Shown: positions 45,433 to 53,926 of the stretch, one piece after another
Layout of the letters: the number at the start of each line of letters is the position of its first letter
Position numbering within the stretch: position 1 is the stretch's first letter
NCBI GenBank assembly: GCA_035999765.1
Contig: CP108521.1
Span: forward strand, 8,246,001-8,310,000
Length of the DNA stretch: 64,000 bases
Direction: 5' to 3'
Source: Streptomyces sp. NBC_01231
GTDB lineage: Bacteria > Actinomycetota > Actinomycetes > Streptomycetales > Streptomycetaceae
Position numbers and translations under genes: made by a program
Notes under the pieces: generated by a model
The model's database searches: none
What the model was told of the DNA's origin: nothing
The model's input: only the letters and a program-made list of their open reading frames with translations

Positions 45433-46011
45433 TCACCTCCGCACCGCGCCGGCCCGGCCGGTCGAGAGGGCCGCGGTCGTGGTCGGCGGTGGCGCCAGGG
45501 GTGAGGGGGCGTCCCGGGCAGCGGCGTTGATGTCGCCGATGACGTCGCCGTGGGTGGCCCAGTCGTCGAGGGCACTCCACGCTTCGGCGTGGTGGATGGC
45601 GAGGGCGTCGTCGAATGCCGGGGTGCCGGGGCGGGCGTCAGCAGGGAGGCTGTCGCGGGTTTGCAGCCATTTCTCGTGCAGGGCATCGAGGCGGTCGAGC
45701 GCGTCATGCAGGACGCCCAGTTGCCACACCCAGCGGTTTTGCACCGTGGGGGCGGGCAGTTGCGTGAGCTGAGTCTGGGCGGTGGCCAGGAGATGGTGGG
45801 CACCGTCGCGGATGTTCTCGAACGCCTCGGCGGTGGCGGCGTCGCGGAGGCTGGCGCGCCGGCCGTAGGCGTCGTCGTCGTAGGGCCAGCCGTCGAGGTC
45901 AGTGTGCTCGTCGGAGTAAGTGTTCCAGGAGTCGAGGATCTTCTGGCTGTCGCGCAGGAAGTGGCCGAGCTCGTTGAGCAACGCGCGGTGGGTGTCGGGA
46001 GGCGTGGGAAT
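45433..46011 (-). CDS. Hypothetical helical protein (~192 aa), probable ATT start
   Basis: The coherent frame begins IPTPPDTHRALLNELGHFLR DSQKILDSWNTYSDEHTDLD; the first standard start is TTG 45981 with no ribosome site. ATT 46011 has AAGGA six bases upstream and is preferred. Later, AEAFENIRDGAHHLLATAQT, WVWQLGVLHDALDRLDALHE and AWSALDDWATHGDVIGDINA indicate an all-helical protein with a Pro/Thr tail. Function unknown; lies between a DUF317 gene and the coupling ATPase. Confidence 0.6.
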   Translation of the reverse strand: MPTPPDTHRALLNELGHFLRDSQKILDSWNTYSDEHTDLDGWPYDDDAYGRRASLRDAATAEAFENIRDGAHHLLATAQTQLTQLPAPTVQNRWVWQLGVLHDALDRLDALHEKWLQTRDSLPADARPGTPAFDDALAIHHAEAWSALDDWATHGDVIGDINAAARDAPSPLAPPPTTTAALSTGRAGAVRR

Positions 46012-46063
46012 GGCGGTTCCTTGGGGGAGGCGCAGTGGGCTTCGGCTGACCGCGGTCGGTGGG

Positions 46064-46891
46064 TCAGCGCCGGACGGCAGTTGTCGCGGGCGTGGGTGGC
46101 GGCGCCGGGGGCTGGGTGGTGGCCGGCTGCTGTCGGCGGCGAGCGGAGCGTGCCTTGGTGCGCAGGGCGGCGAGGCGGGTGGTGTGCGCGTCGACCACCT
46201 GCTGTGGGGCGAGCGGGCTCGGCTCCTGCACGACGCTGTAGTGGGCTGTGCGGTCGAACATGCCGCGCTGGAGCGGGGCGGTGTTGGCGAGCGCGGTGAC
46301 GAACGCGGTCACCAGACGCGAGGGTGTGCGTTCGTCGAACCAGGCGTGCCAGATCCGAGGGCCAACGGGGTGGCCGTGGCCGTGCTCGCGCGTCTCGATG
46401 TGCCAGGACGGCGTATACCGGTCGCCGGTGGGCCGCAGCTCGATATGGCACATGGCGTCCGGCGAGTGCGCCCTGTCTTGGGCGTCGAGCAGCCAGTCGG
46501 CCGAGGACAGCGTCTGCCTGGGATCGGGATGTTCGGCGCGCGGCGGGCAGACGAGGGCGTCGGTGACGCTGGCCAGGATCTCGGCGGGGACGAGTTCGCC
46601 GAACTCGGCGTACCAGTGCGGTTCGGTGCCGGTGGCCTCGGCCCGCAGCCGCCACCAGGCTGAGGTGGCGGACTGCGGGTCTAACTGCAGGCTGTAGCGG
46701 CCGTCCGGGCTGGCGAGCACCATCTCCGCGCTCAAAGGGTCGGAGGTGCGGCTCCATCCGGCCGTGGCGAGGCCGTGCGTGACGTGACGGGCGTCGCCGG
46801 GCCCGGCGAGATGACGGGGACTGGTGTCGAAGGGGATCCGCCAGGCGTGTTTGTCGGCGAACTCGGCGAGCTGCCTCTCGCTCACCGGCAT
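46064..46891 (-). CDS. DUF317-domain protein (275 aa)
   Basis: ATG 46891 with GGAGGG six bases upstream. SPRHLAGPGDARHVTHGLAT AGWSRTSDPLSAEMVLASPD, GRYSLQLDPQSATSAWWRLR, WYAEFGELVPAEILASVTDA form one unit; SPDAMCHIELRPTGDRYTPS WHIETR and HAWFDERTPSRLVTAFVTAL the second. Basic Thr/Pro tail. The start overlaps the end of the preceding 119-aa gene by ten bases. Confidence 0.75.
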   Translation of the reverse strand: MPVSERQLAEFADKHAWRIPFDTSPRHLAGPGDARHVTHGLATAGWSRTSDPLSAEMVLASPDGRYSLQLDPQSATSAWWRLRAEATGTEPHWYAEFGELVPAEILASVTDALVCPPRAEHPDPRQTLSSADWLLDAQDRAHSPDAMCHIELRPTGDRYTPSWHIETREHGHGHPVGPRIWHAWFDERTPSRLVTAFVTALANTAPLQRGMFDRTAHYSVVQEPSPLAPQQVVDAHTTRLAALRTKARSARRRQQPATTQPPAPPPTPATTAVRR

Positions 46892-47241
46892 TGACAGCCC
46901 TCCGGGGTGTGCGCGGGGGCGCGCGTGAGCAGGGTGCGCAGGTCGTCGAGGGCGTAGTGCAGGGTGTGCTGGTCGCTCTGCTCCCACGCGGCGGTGCGCA
47001 GTTCGGCGACCAGGAGGTGCAGGCCGGGGGTGCGTGGGGTGTCCGGGTGGTCGAGCACGGCGCGGGCGAGGGCGCGCAGGGTGTCGCCGAGCTGGACGGG
47101 GATGCCGGTGTACTCGTCCAGCAGCGGCTCGACCAGCGCGAGTGCCTCGCTCGGGTCGGGGTTGTCGTCGCGCAGGTACTCGGTGAGCCGGGACAGGGTC
47201 GCGGTGGCGGCGTGGATGTCGTCAGGGGTCAGTGCAGGCAC
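46882..47241 (-). CDS. Hypothetical helical protein (119 aa)
   Basis: GTG 47241 with AGGAG just upstream. LTPDDIHAATATLSRLTEYL, SEALALVEPLLDEYTGIPVQ, LGDTLRALARAVLDHP and HTLHYALDDLRTLLTRAPAH: a compact helical protein ending in CQCR. Sits between two DUF317 genes and overlaps the next by ten bases, so it may be a partner of DUF317 proteins. Confidence 0.6.
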   Translation of the reverse strand: MPALTPDDIHAATATLSRLTEYLRDDNPDPSEALALVEPLLDEYTGIPVQLGDTLRALARAVLDHPDTPRTPGLHLLVAELRTAAWEQSDQHTLHYALDDLRTLLTRAPAHTPEGCQCR

Positions 47242-47269
47242 GGGTCTCCTTGTAAACAGTTCGGCCCGG

Positions 47270-48070
47270 TCAGCGCCGGACCCGGGCGTGGCCGGCGTTG
47301 GCGTGGGGGCGGGCCGTGGTGTGGGGCCGGTTGGCTGTCGAGTTGTGGGCCCAGGTGGCGGCGCGGGCGGCTTGGATGCGGGCCTGCTGCCAGGCACTGA
47401 GTTGGGAGGGGAGGACGGAGACGGACGTGGTGCGGATCTGCGTGCTGTGCGGGACGCGGCCTCGGGGGCGCATTACGGGCTCGGGGCCGGCGAGCGCGGC
47501 GGAGAAGGCTTGGACCAGGTGCATCGGGGTGGAGGCGGTGAAAGTCGCATTCCAGCCGTTGCCCTGTTGGTCGTGTGCTCCGGACCACCACATGGCGTGG
47601 CCGGACTGGTCCTCGCGGAACTGCATCCATGCCGTGCCGTCCCGGCTCTGTGCGGTGAAGTTCCCTGCGTCGCGGGCGGTGTTCCAGCGCTGTTCGTTCA
47701 GCGGGGCCCAGACGTCAGGGGCGTGCGCGGTGCGAGGCCGGGTGAGGGCGTCGGTGAGTCCGGCGACGATCTCCACCGGCGCCTGCCGGCCCAGGGTCAC
47801 CGTCCATTCGCCTTGGTGAGCGGTGGCCTTGCTGTGGATCGTCCATCCACCCGGCCGGGTGGAGGGGTCGTATCCGATCCGGATGGTGCGATCGGGGCTG
47901 TCCAGGACGAGCGGGCCGCTGCGCTTGGATTTGTCCTGCCATCCGCAGGCGCGCAGGAATTCGGAAACGTGCCTCAGATCGCCGCCTCCGGCGAGGGCGC
48001 GGGGCTCAACGAGGTAGTGCTGCTCTGCCTGTTCGCCTGGCCCCCAGCCCTGCCCCTGCTTCCGCTTCAT
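47270..48070 (-). CDS. DUF317-domain protein (266 aa)
   Basis: ATG 48070 in an ATGA overlap with the preceding gene. EQHYLVEPRALAGGGDLRHV SEFLRACGWQDKSKRSGPLV, RIGYDPSTRPGGWTIHSKAT and GEWTVTLGRQAPVEIVAGLT are unit one; MQFREDQSGHAMWWSGAHDQ and GWNATFTASTPMHLVQAFSA unit two. The C-terminal 60 residues are His/Ala/Arg-rich. Confidence 0.75.
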   Translation of the reverse strand: MKRKQGQGWGPGEQAEQHYLVEPRALAGGGDLRHVSEFLRACGWQDKSKRSGPLVLDSPDRTIRIGYDPSTRPGGWTIHSKATAHQGEWTVTLGRQAPVEIVAGLTDALTRPRTAHAPDVWAPLNEQRWNTARDAGNFTAQSRDGTAWMQFREDQSGHAMWWSGAHDQQGNGWNATFTASTPMHLVQAFSAALAGPEPVMRPRGRVPHSTQIRTTSVSVLPSQLSAWQQARIQAARAATWAHNSTANRPHTTARPHANAGHARVRR

Positions 48071-48462
48071 CGGCGCCGCCGTACGACGAGCGCCGTAGCG
48101 GTCGGGGACCTTGCCGCCGTGGCGGTCGGGCGGGTGCTGAGGTGCTTGAGGGTGTCGGCGTGCTCGTCGAGGTTCCCTTCGATGGCGGCGAGTTCGTTCG
48201 TGGCCCGGCCCAGGGCGAGCCACACCTCTGCCGGCAGGGCGCCGCGTTCGGCCTGTTTCTTCGCGAACGCGGAGGAGGTGGCCATGAGGGCGGCGAAGCG
48301 GGCGAGAGGTCCCTCCTCGGGGTCGAGTATGCGGGCCAGGGCCCGGGTGGTTGCTTCTGGAGCAAGGCCGGGCTGGGCGACGTGCTCGGTGAGGTCGCTC
48401 AGCTGGCGGCTGATGCTGTCGGTGAGGTAGTCGGCGTAGGTCGTCTGGCGGGTGCGGGGCAT
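48067..48462 (-). CDS. Hypothetical helical protein (131 aa)
   Basis: ATG 48462. MPRTRQTTYADYLTDSISRQ LSDLTEHVAQPGLAPEATTR, LARFAALMATSSAFAKKQAE and GRATNELAAIEGNLDEHADT LKHLST. Amphipathic helices and a basic tail; ends ATGA-coupled to the DUF317 gene. Unknown function. Confidence 0.6.
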   Translation of the reverse strand: MPRTRQTTYADYLTDSISRQLSDLTEHVAQPGLAPEATTRALARILDPEEGPLARFAALMATSSAFAKKQAERGALPAEVWLALGRATNELAAIEGNLDEHADTLKHLSTRPTATAARSPTATALVVRRRR

Positions 48463-48572
48463 GGTCTTCCTGGGCAGGCCGGGGTCAGTGGTGGTGGCGG
48501 TGGCGGTGGCCGATGCGCTGGGACTCGCCGAGAGCACCCTCGGGGCGTGCGCCGGCCAGCAAGGCGGTCCGG

Positions 48573-48949
48573 TCAGGCCCGGTGGTGATGCAGGCGCGCA
48601 GGTAGCGGCGGAACAGGGAGGTTGCCAGGCGGGGCTTGAGGCGGTGGGAGATGGGCGGGGGAGTGCGGGGTGTTACGGGTTTCTCCGGTGAGTGGTGCGG
48701 GGCGGGGGCGGCCCCGGCGGGTGCGGGACCGCCCTTCGGGCTTACGTTGAGCGTCGGCGCGATGCGGAGGGTGCGGCAGCCGGGGCGTGTTTGCCGTTCT
48801 GGGGCCGGGAGTGCGGACTTCCTTGCGCTTCAAGCCGAGTTGGGCGAGCAGATCGAGGAGCCGCTCGGGGTATCAGCGTGGATGGTGGTCGACAGGGCCT
48901 TGCGATAGATCTCGACGGCAGTGCCGTATTCGCAGGGACGGTTACCCAT
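48573..48949 (-). pseudogene. Small conserved-looking protein with a C-run frameshift
   Basis: ATG 48949 (AGGGG upstream) begins MGNRPCEYGTAVEIYRKALS TTIHADTP. In frame it soon stops near 48830. One base later the frame continues ERLLDLLAQLGLKRKEVRTP GPRTANTPRLPHPP to 48573. The break coincides with a CCCC run (ATACCCCGAGCGG), where one more C would restore the frame. Pseudogene, slippage site or sequence error. Confidence 0.45.
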
Positions 48950-48963
48950 GCGTGTGCCCCTGT

Positions 48964-49617
48964 TCAGCGGCGAACGACGGTGCCGGGGCCGGCTGGTTTC
49001 ACCGGGCTTGCCGCTGATGGGCGGTGCGGCCTCCGGGCGGTCGTGCACGCGGCTTCGTTGCGCGCCAAAGTGATCTGCTGGGTGGTGGAGCTGAGGCGGC
49101 TGGCGGCATTCAGCAGCTGGTGGGTCGGCTCCACGTCGTGTCCGGTGCTGTTCAGCCGCGCGGACCATGCGACGGCGGCACGGACGACGATCTCGCTGAC
49201 GAGGGGCAGCAGCCCCTGCGCCGGGGCGGCGATCTCGGTCAGGACCTCGGCGGTCTCGTTGTCGCTGGCGGCACGGCCGGCGAGCTGGGCGAGATAGCGC
49301 TGGGTGGTTTGGCGGTCGCCGTCCAGCGAGGAGCGGACGGTCAGGGCGGGATCGAGGTGGACGCTGTATCCGGCCGCCAGGAGGGCGTGTGCTGCGGCGG
49401 TGGCATTGAGACGCTGCTGGTCGATGGGCAGGCCGCGCGGAAGGCGGTGGTACTCCCCACGAGGGCCAGGCGCGTTGAGGAATCCCCCGGCCGTCTGCAG
49501 GATTCCGGCCGCTTGCTCAGTGCCGCCGATCGCGACGACCAGCCCGGTCCGCGCGTCCTGGGTGATGGTGATGTACTCCAGCACCAGGAAGTCGGGCTCG
49601 AAGACGTCCTGCCTCAC
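48964..49617 (-). CDS. Hypothetical protein of the AGF/VHLDP-motif family (217 aa)
   Basis: ATG 49617 within an ATGA overlap. LVLEYITITQDARTGLVVAI, EQAAGILQTAGGFLNAPGPR and EYHRLP form the first unit; AAAHALLAAGYSVHLDPALT the second. Then a helical region (TTQRYLAQLAGRAASDNETA, SEIVVRAAVAWSARLNSTGH). The VHLDP phrase is shared with the 53.9-kb gene. Unknown function. Confidence 0.65.
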   Translation of the reverse strand: MRQDVFEPDFLVLEYITITQDARTGLVVAIGGTEQAAGILQTAGGFLNAPGPRGEYHRLPRGLPIDQQRLNATAAAHALLAAGYSVHLDPALTVRSSLDGDRQTTQRYLAQLAGRAASDNETAEVLTEIAAPAQGLLPLVSEIVVRAAVAWSARLNSTGHDVEPTHQLLNAASRLSSTTQQITLARNEAACTTARRPHRPSAASPVKPAGPGTVVRR

Positions 49618-50387
49618 CGAGTCCGCGCGACCGACAGACGGGTGGAGGACGGTGGCATGGCCGGCGTGGATGCCGAGGGCGCGGGCAGTGACGCGGGGTG
49701 CTGGAGCGCGGTGGCGATGCCCAGGGCGGCGAACTGCACGCCGGCCTCTCGGACGGCTCGAGCCTGGGCGGCGGTGTCGTCACCGCTCAACCGATAGGCA
49801 CCGGTCTGCTCCTCGTGGACGAAGCCGTTGGCGATCAGGACAGCGGCGGCTGCGTCGCCTGCGGGTGCGGAGGCGAGACTGCCGTCCTCCTGCCAGGTGA
49901 GGACGACCCGCCCCGGCCGGGACGGCCGTATGGTGTCAGGCCCGTGGGACAGGTCAGTGGCGTTGCGGCACACCTGGGCGAGCACGTCGTCGTAGCGGGC
50001 CAGCAAGTCGCCGGCGACCGACTCGGCGCTCAGGAACGGATCGTCGCTCAGAGCGATCCCGTCCGGCTCTCGTATCCCGCGGAATGCCTCACCGGGTACC
50101 TCTCGAGGCGCGACGGCGGCGATGAGGAAGCCGTCGCGCTCGTCGTGCCGGTCGAGGACGACCAGCTGTGCGCCGTCCTCGCGCGTCAGGACGGCCGCGT
50201 GCCCTAGTGGGTGTTCGGCGAGGGAAGCGGCGACCAGGTCCATGTCCCAGACCTGGTCGGCCAGTTCGGCGAGGTCGTCCTTGTGCTCCGGCGGGTGGTA
50301 GGCGCTGCTCCAGACGCCGGGCAGTTCTCCGGCGAGGACGTCGGCGAACGACGCGAGGCGACCGGGATCGTAGTCGGGGTCGTGCAT
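49614..50387 (-). CDS. Hypothetical protein of the AGF/VHLDP-motif family (257 aa)
   Basis: ATG 50387 with AAGGAAG four bases upstream. RLASFADVLAGELPGVWSSA, VWDMDLVAASLAEHPLGHAA, VLTREDGAQLVVLDRHDERD and GFLIAAVAPREVPGEAFRGI (N-terminal domain). Then RVVLTWQEDGSLASAPAGDA, AAAVLIANGFVHEEQTGAYR, and AREAGVQFAALGIATALQHP-like text. Soluble, no known family. Confidence 0.65.
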   Translation of the reverse strand: MHDPDYDPGRLASFADVLAGELPGVWSSAYHPPEHKDDLAELADQVWDMDLVAASLAEHPLGHAAVLTREDGAQLVVLDRHDERDGFLIAAVAPREVPGEAFRGIREPDGIALSDDPFLSAESVAGDLLARYDDVLAQVCRNATDLSHGPDTIRPSRPGRVVLTWQEDGSLASAPAGDAAAAVLIANGFVHEEQTGAYRLSGDDTAAQARAVREAGVQFAALGIATALQHPASLPAPSASTPAMPPSSTRLSVARTR

Positions 50388-50394
50388 GTCTTCC

Positions 50395-50691
50395 TTAGCA
50401 AAGCAGGAGGGGGCAGCGGCGCAAGTGGGCGATGGCTGGGGGCGGGACCGGCAGGCCGGCGGCGGTGACCTGTGCTGGGCGCGGCAGGCCGAGAACGCCG
50501 TGTCCTGCGGCACGGGCCACCCAGGCGGCATCCGCACAGACCTCGGCTGATTCCCGCCAGTCGGCGTCGAGTTCGCGCAGATCGCCTGCGAGGCGCGCGG
50601 GCCAGAGTGCGGCCCCCGGCGTCATAGTGGCCCGGGTGTGAGCGCGCAGGAGGGCCAGAGCACGGCCGGGACGGCGGGCGGGAAGACTCAC
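50395..50691 (-). CDS. Hypothetical small protein (98 aa)
   Basis: GTG 50691 overlaps the previous stop (GTGA). RAHTRATMTPGAALWPARLA, GDLRELDADWRESAEVCADA and AWVARAAGHGVLGLPRPAQV; helical, two cysteines near the end. Unknown. Confidence 0.5.
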   Translation of the reverse strand: MSLPARRPGRALALLRAHTRATMTPGAALWPARLAGDLRELDADWRESAEVCADAAWVARAAGHGVLGLPRPAQVTAAGLPVPPPAIAHLRRCPLLLC

Positions 50692-51116
50692 CGGCCGCCG
50701 CCCCGGGCGTCGTTGACGTGGACGAGCTGACCGACGTCAGTGGTCGTGTACCAGCCGCAGTCGATCAGCTCCGCGCGGGAGGCGTACTTCGGTAGCAGGT
50801 AATCCTCCATCGCGCGCAGGAAGATCAGGCAGTCCGGGCACCGGCGCTGGAGGTGAATCATGTATCGGGGGTGGGCGGTGACATACGACTGCTGGCCGCC
50901 GGTCGCGTCCCGCAGCCGCCACCCGTCCTCGTTCGTCGGGGTGTGCCACGACGGAGCGACCACGCGCATGGCATCTCCCCAGAGTTCACCGCCAGCCACG
51001 CCCTTGAGGACGAAAACCTGGTCGTCTGCCTGGAAGTGCCGGTGGGTGATGTCCCGGTCAGGGGTGAGCGGGTCGGGCGTCGGCACGAGCACCGTGGCGT
51101 TCGAGGGTGGGATCAT
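50688..51116 (-). CDS. Hypothetical protein (142 aa)
   Basis: ATG 51116 with GGAAGGA upstream. DRDITHRHFQADDQVFVLKG, VVAPSWHTPTNEDGWRLRDA, TGGQQSYVTAHPRYMIHLQR and RCPDCLIFLRAMEDYLLPKY. A mainly beta protein with a CPDC pair. It follows a palindrome-bearing gap, so a secondary promoter may start here. Confidence 0.6.
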   Translation of the reverse strand: MIPPSNATVLVPTPDPLTPDRDITHRHFQADDQVFVLKGVAGGELWGDAMRVVAPSWHTPTNEDGWRLRDATGGQQSYVTAHPRYMIHLQRRCPDCLIFLRAMEDYLLPKYASRAELIDCGWYTTTDVGQLVHVNDARGGGR

Positions 51117-51171
51117 GAGGTCCTTCCACGCGTTCCGGGTGGCGGTGGGAGGTTCAATAGTCCGGAGGATT

Positions 51172-51190
51172 GCCGGTTTGGCTAACCGGC
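51172..51190. promoter_or_regulatory. Palindrome upstream of the 142-aa gene
   Basis: GCCGGTT-TGGCT-AACCGGC, 7-bp arms, 56-74 bases before the ATG at 51116, in one of the few real gaps of the operon. Candidate operator at an internal promoter. Confidence 0.4.
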
Positions 51191-51216
51191 GATCGTCGCC
51201 TATGGTCCGACCGCTG

Positions 51217-51468
51217 TCAGCGGAACGGGTTCTCCGTCCCGCGGTCGGACTCGCTGGCGGCGTCCTGGAGTTCGAGCAGGTCAGCGCCGTCTGCTTCCCT
51301 CCGGTCGATCCACTGCCCGGCCCGGGTGATCGTGCGGGCCTTTTCCTCCAGCTCCGCCCAGTCCCAGGTGCCTTCAACGACAAGGGCGGCGCGCGCGGCG
51401 GACATCAACTGGTGGCGGGAGCGTTCGGCCCAGTCCAAGGTTCGCTCGGGCCCTTCCAGCGGCGGCAT
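51217..51468 (-). CDS. Hypothetical helical protein (83 aa)
   Basis: ATG 51468. MPPLEGPERTLDWAERSRHQ LMSAARAALVVEGTWDWAEL EEKARTITRAGQWIDRREAD and LLELQDAASESDRG. Acidic helical protein, weak ribosome site. Unknown. Confidence 0.5.
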   Translation of the reverse strand: MPPLEGPERTLDWAERSRHQLMSAARAALVVEGTWDWAELEEKARTITRAGQWIDRREADGADLLELQDAASESDRGTENPFR

Positions 51469-51663
51469 GTCGAATTTCTCGGCCCGCGGGCGTGACGGGC
51501 GTGGTTCTTCGTGACGATGACTCTGCCGTTCCTCGTGGGCAGCGTGGCGACGGTCGCTGCGGCCGGGAGAGGCTGGAAGCGGTGAGCCTGTGCCGGTTGC
51601 GCCGACGCTCGGTGCTGAGTGCTGTCCGGGACGGCGCAGCCCGCTGGCCCTGGATGCGGAGCG

Positions 51664-52668
51664 TTATGAGGCGTAGGCCACCTTGATCTCAAAGGTCAGG
51701 AATCCGCCATTCTGGTACAGGTAACCGTCTTGCCTGTCTCCAAGCGGGGCACCGGGCGCCACCGTGAGACCGGACTTCATGACACTTGACTCCTGCGTCT
51801 CCTTGAGTGGAACCACACCCTTGTCGACGTCATTGGTGTGCATCCGTGCCGAACCCGGCACGTAGGTGAACTTGATGCGTCGTGGCGCTACGAAATTGCA
51901 GCTGTCCCATACGGTGATCGAGTTCGCGGCGGTGAGCCGACCTCTGACAGCCGGGTTGTACAGGGCTTCGGAGGGCAACAGGACGAGCGCCCTGGAGTCC
52001 TGCAGCGCGGCAGCGGGGTTGGGGTACTCCTTCCCTCCTACCACCCTGCTGTCGAAACCGGGAGTGATGTCGTTGTTGAAGAAGAAATAGCAGACGTAAT
52101 GATGACCATCGTTTGCAATTAGCTGGTCCGCGTAACGCTCGTTTCCGTCCCGCTTGTCGCGACACTGCATGAAATTGCGTTCGTCACCATGCACCCGATT
52201 ATCCGTAATGGAATTGAACACGGGATACGGAGCGGGCTTCTTCATCGTGAAGGTCTTGCGCTCGGGCCCCCAGCCGCCTGAGTTGTCTATTCTCGTGTCC
52301 GGGGACGTGGAGACGGTCGCCTGAGGCTGGGCAGTGGAGGTCGATGCGGCTGCCCCCGAAGTCCCGCCTGCCTGAGGCAGCCAACCTTGCTGCACTCCGA
52401 CTAGGGCGACAACGCACACACTCGCAAACACGCCGACAAGAAGCGCTCTCCCGCCTCCCGCCGCTGCCCACGGGGCCGAGGCGCCAGGGGGCACCACGTA
52501 CTGCTTCTCGACATACGTGACCCGGCTGTTGTCTCCGAGTGCCGAGCCCTTGATGTCGCGGCCGGCGGCCACACCGCCCGCCCCTGCTGACACTTTCGGC
52601 CCCGGCCGCGCCGGTCCGTCCTCAGGCGCTCCGGGCTTTCTACGTCGCGGCCAGGGCGGCGGAGTCAC
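51664..52668 (-). CDS. Membrane-anchored protein with GRDI..SALG motif (334 aa)
   Basis: ATG 52668 overlaps the upstream stop (ATGA). Pro-rich start, then AGGVAAGRDIKGSALGDNSR VTYVEKQYV, one membrane helix (ALLVGVFASVCVVALVGVQQ) and a long outside domain with cysteines (FMQCRDKRDGNERYADQLIA, HHYVCYFFFNNDITPGFDSR, ITVWDSCNFVAPRRIKFTYV). The cytoplasmic motif is shared twice with the partner gene. A two-component membrane device is suggested; function unknown. Confidence 0.65.
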   Translation of the reverse strand: MTPPPWPRRRKPGAPEDGPARPGPKVSAGAGGVAAGRDIKGSALGDNSRVTYVEKQYVVPPGASAPWAAAGGGRALLVGVFASVCVVALVGVQQGWLPQAGGTSGAAASTSTAQPQATVSTSPDTRIDNSGGWGPERKTFTMKKPAPYPVFNSITDNRVHGDERNFMQCRDKRDGNERYADQLIANDGHHYVCYFFFNNDITPGFDSRVVGGKEYPNPAAALQDSRALVLLPSEALYNPAVRGRLTAANSITVWDSCNFVAPRRIKFTYVPGSARMHTNDVDKGVVPLKETQESSVMKSGLTVAPGAPLGDRQDGYLYQNGGFLTFEIKVAYAS

Positions 52669-53093
52669 CGTTCGCTTCCCTCGCCCAACGCGCTGTCGGT
52701 GACGTCACCGCCGGTTGCGATCCCGTCCCGACCCGCCCTGACGTCATCCCCCTCGCGCGCTGGCGTCGAGATGGTGCGCGGCGTAGTGGGAGGCCCGGTC
52801 ACCTTGGAGTTCTTTCCGAGCGCGGAGCCGGTGATGTCGCCGCCCACCGCGATCCCGCCGCGTCCCGCTCGCACGCGCCGGCCACCGGCGGAACCTCCGC
52901 CGTCACTGCGGAAGAGGGCCAAGACCGAGACCAGCAGCGCGGCCAGTCCGACGATCGCGCCCGTCACGCTCGCCGCCTGGCCCGCAGTGTCCAGATCCCC
53001 TGCGACAGCGAGCGAGACCAGACCGACTGTCCCTACTCCGGTCACCACTGCCGTGATCGCGGCCCACCCACGTGCTGCCCCCGCCGAAACCAC
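52665..53093 (-). CDS. Membrane protein with two GGDI..SALG motifs (~142 aa)
   Basis: GTG 53093 (AGGAG ten bases upstream) is preferred; the frame is open further. Two helices: WAAITAVVTGVGTVGLVSLA and AASVTGAIVGLAALLVSVLA, then AGRGGIAVGGDITGSALGKN and AGRDGIATGGDVTDSALGEG. The same motif occurs once in the downstream partner. Such AGRDI..SALG repeats are found in various Streptomyces signalling or defence-associated proteins (recollection, not checked). Confidence 0.6.
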   Translation of the reverse strand: MVSAGAARGWAAITAVVTGVGTVGLVSLAVAGDLDTAGQAASVTGAIVGLAALLVSVLALFRSDGGGSAGGRRVRAGRGGIAVGGDITGSALGKNSKVTGPPTTPRTISTPAREGDDVRAGRDGIATGGDVTDSALGEGSER

Positions 53094-53318
53094 CAGCTCA
53101 CCGCTCCTTCGCTTCACAACCCACGCGGACCTGGACGAGCAAGGGCGATGACACCCCATCATTTCTATTGCTGACGGTAGCGGCATTACGCAAGAAAAGT
53201 GCCCTGGTGGGCAACAGTGAGCCTCTTCAAGCTTGACGGGTGGGTTGAAGCGGCGCCCTGGTGGCGGACATGAAGAAGGCTCCCAATAGACGGGTTCACG
53301 ACCAAGATCACCAGTCCG

Positions 53319-53926
53319 TCAAGAGCTCTCGTGCTTGTCTACCCGCCCTCCATCGATCTGCCCAGCCGCACCCTGCAGCACCTCGCTGGCCTTCTCGCTG
53401 GTCACCGCCGCCGCATCGGCTCCCGGTGGCGTCGCCTGGCCTGCGGCCGGCAGGCCTTGCGCGTCCTGGCGCCGCGCTCGGGGAGCCCTTTGCCTCGGCC
53501 GCGTCAATCTGGATGCTGCGGTGCCGAATTGCAGGGCTCCGGCGATGACGCCGCCTGGGCGCCGGGCGACGAACCACAAGGGTGCGGCGGTAGAGTCTCG
53601 TCCCCAGGTGGAAGACCAACTTGTGACCTTCGGGGCGAAGTCCGATCGTCCCTTGCTTGAGCAGTAGTTCGTTGATTCACGTGACGAAGCGGTTGAGCTG
53701 CTGGTTCGTGGCGAACGTCGCCTTCTGCGCCCGCGGACCATCGCCGATGATGGAGAAGAGGCAGTCCGCTGCTGATTGTTGGAGGGCCTCCAGCACCTCC
53801 ATGGCGCGGGCGATGGGTTCCCCGACGACCCAGGTCGCCGGGGCGCCGGCCGTGTCGCGTTCGCTCTTGAAGGCAGTGACCGCGGGCGCCTGGGGTGTTG
53901 GGGATCGGGTTTCCCGCATGTAGAGG
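53319..53926 (-). pseudogene. Tyrosine-recombinase (integrase) remnant
   Basis: Across frames the minus strand reads GEPIARAMEVLEALQQSAAD, ATFATNQQLNRFVT then WINELLLKQGTIGLRPEGHK, LVFHL, RLYRRTL and WFVARRPGGVIAGALQF, RHRSIQID. The RRTLxWFxARRPGGxIAGALQ...H-x-SIQ wording is the catalytic Arg/His region of plasmid-type site-specific integrases. At least three frameshifts. The element can no longer use this integrase. Confidence 0.65.
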
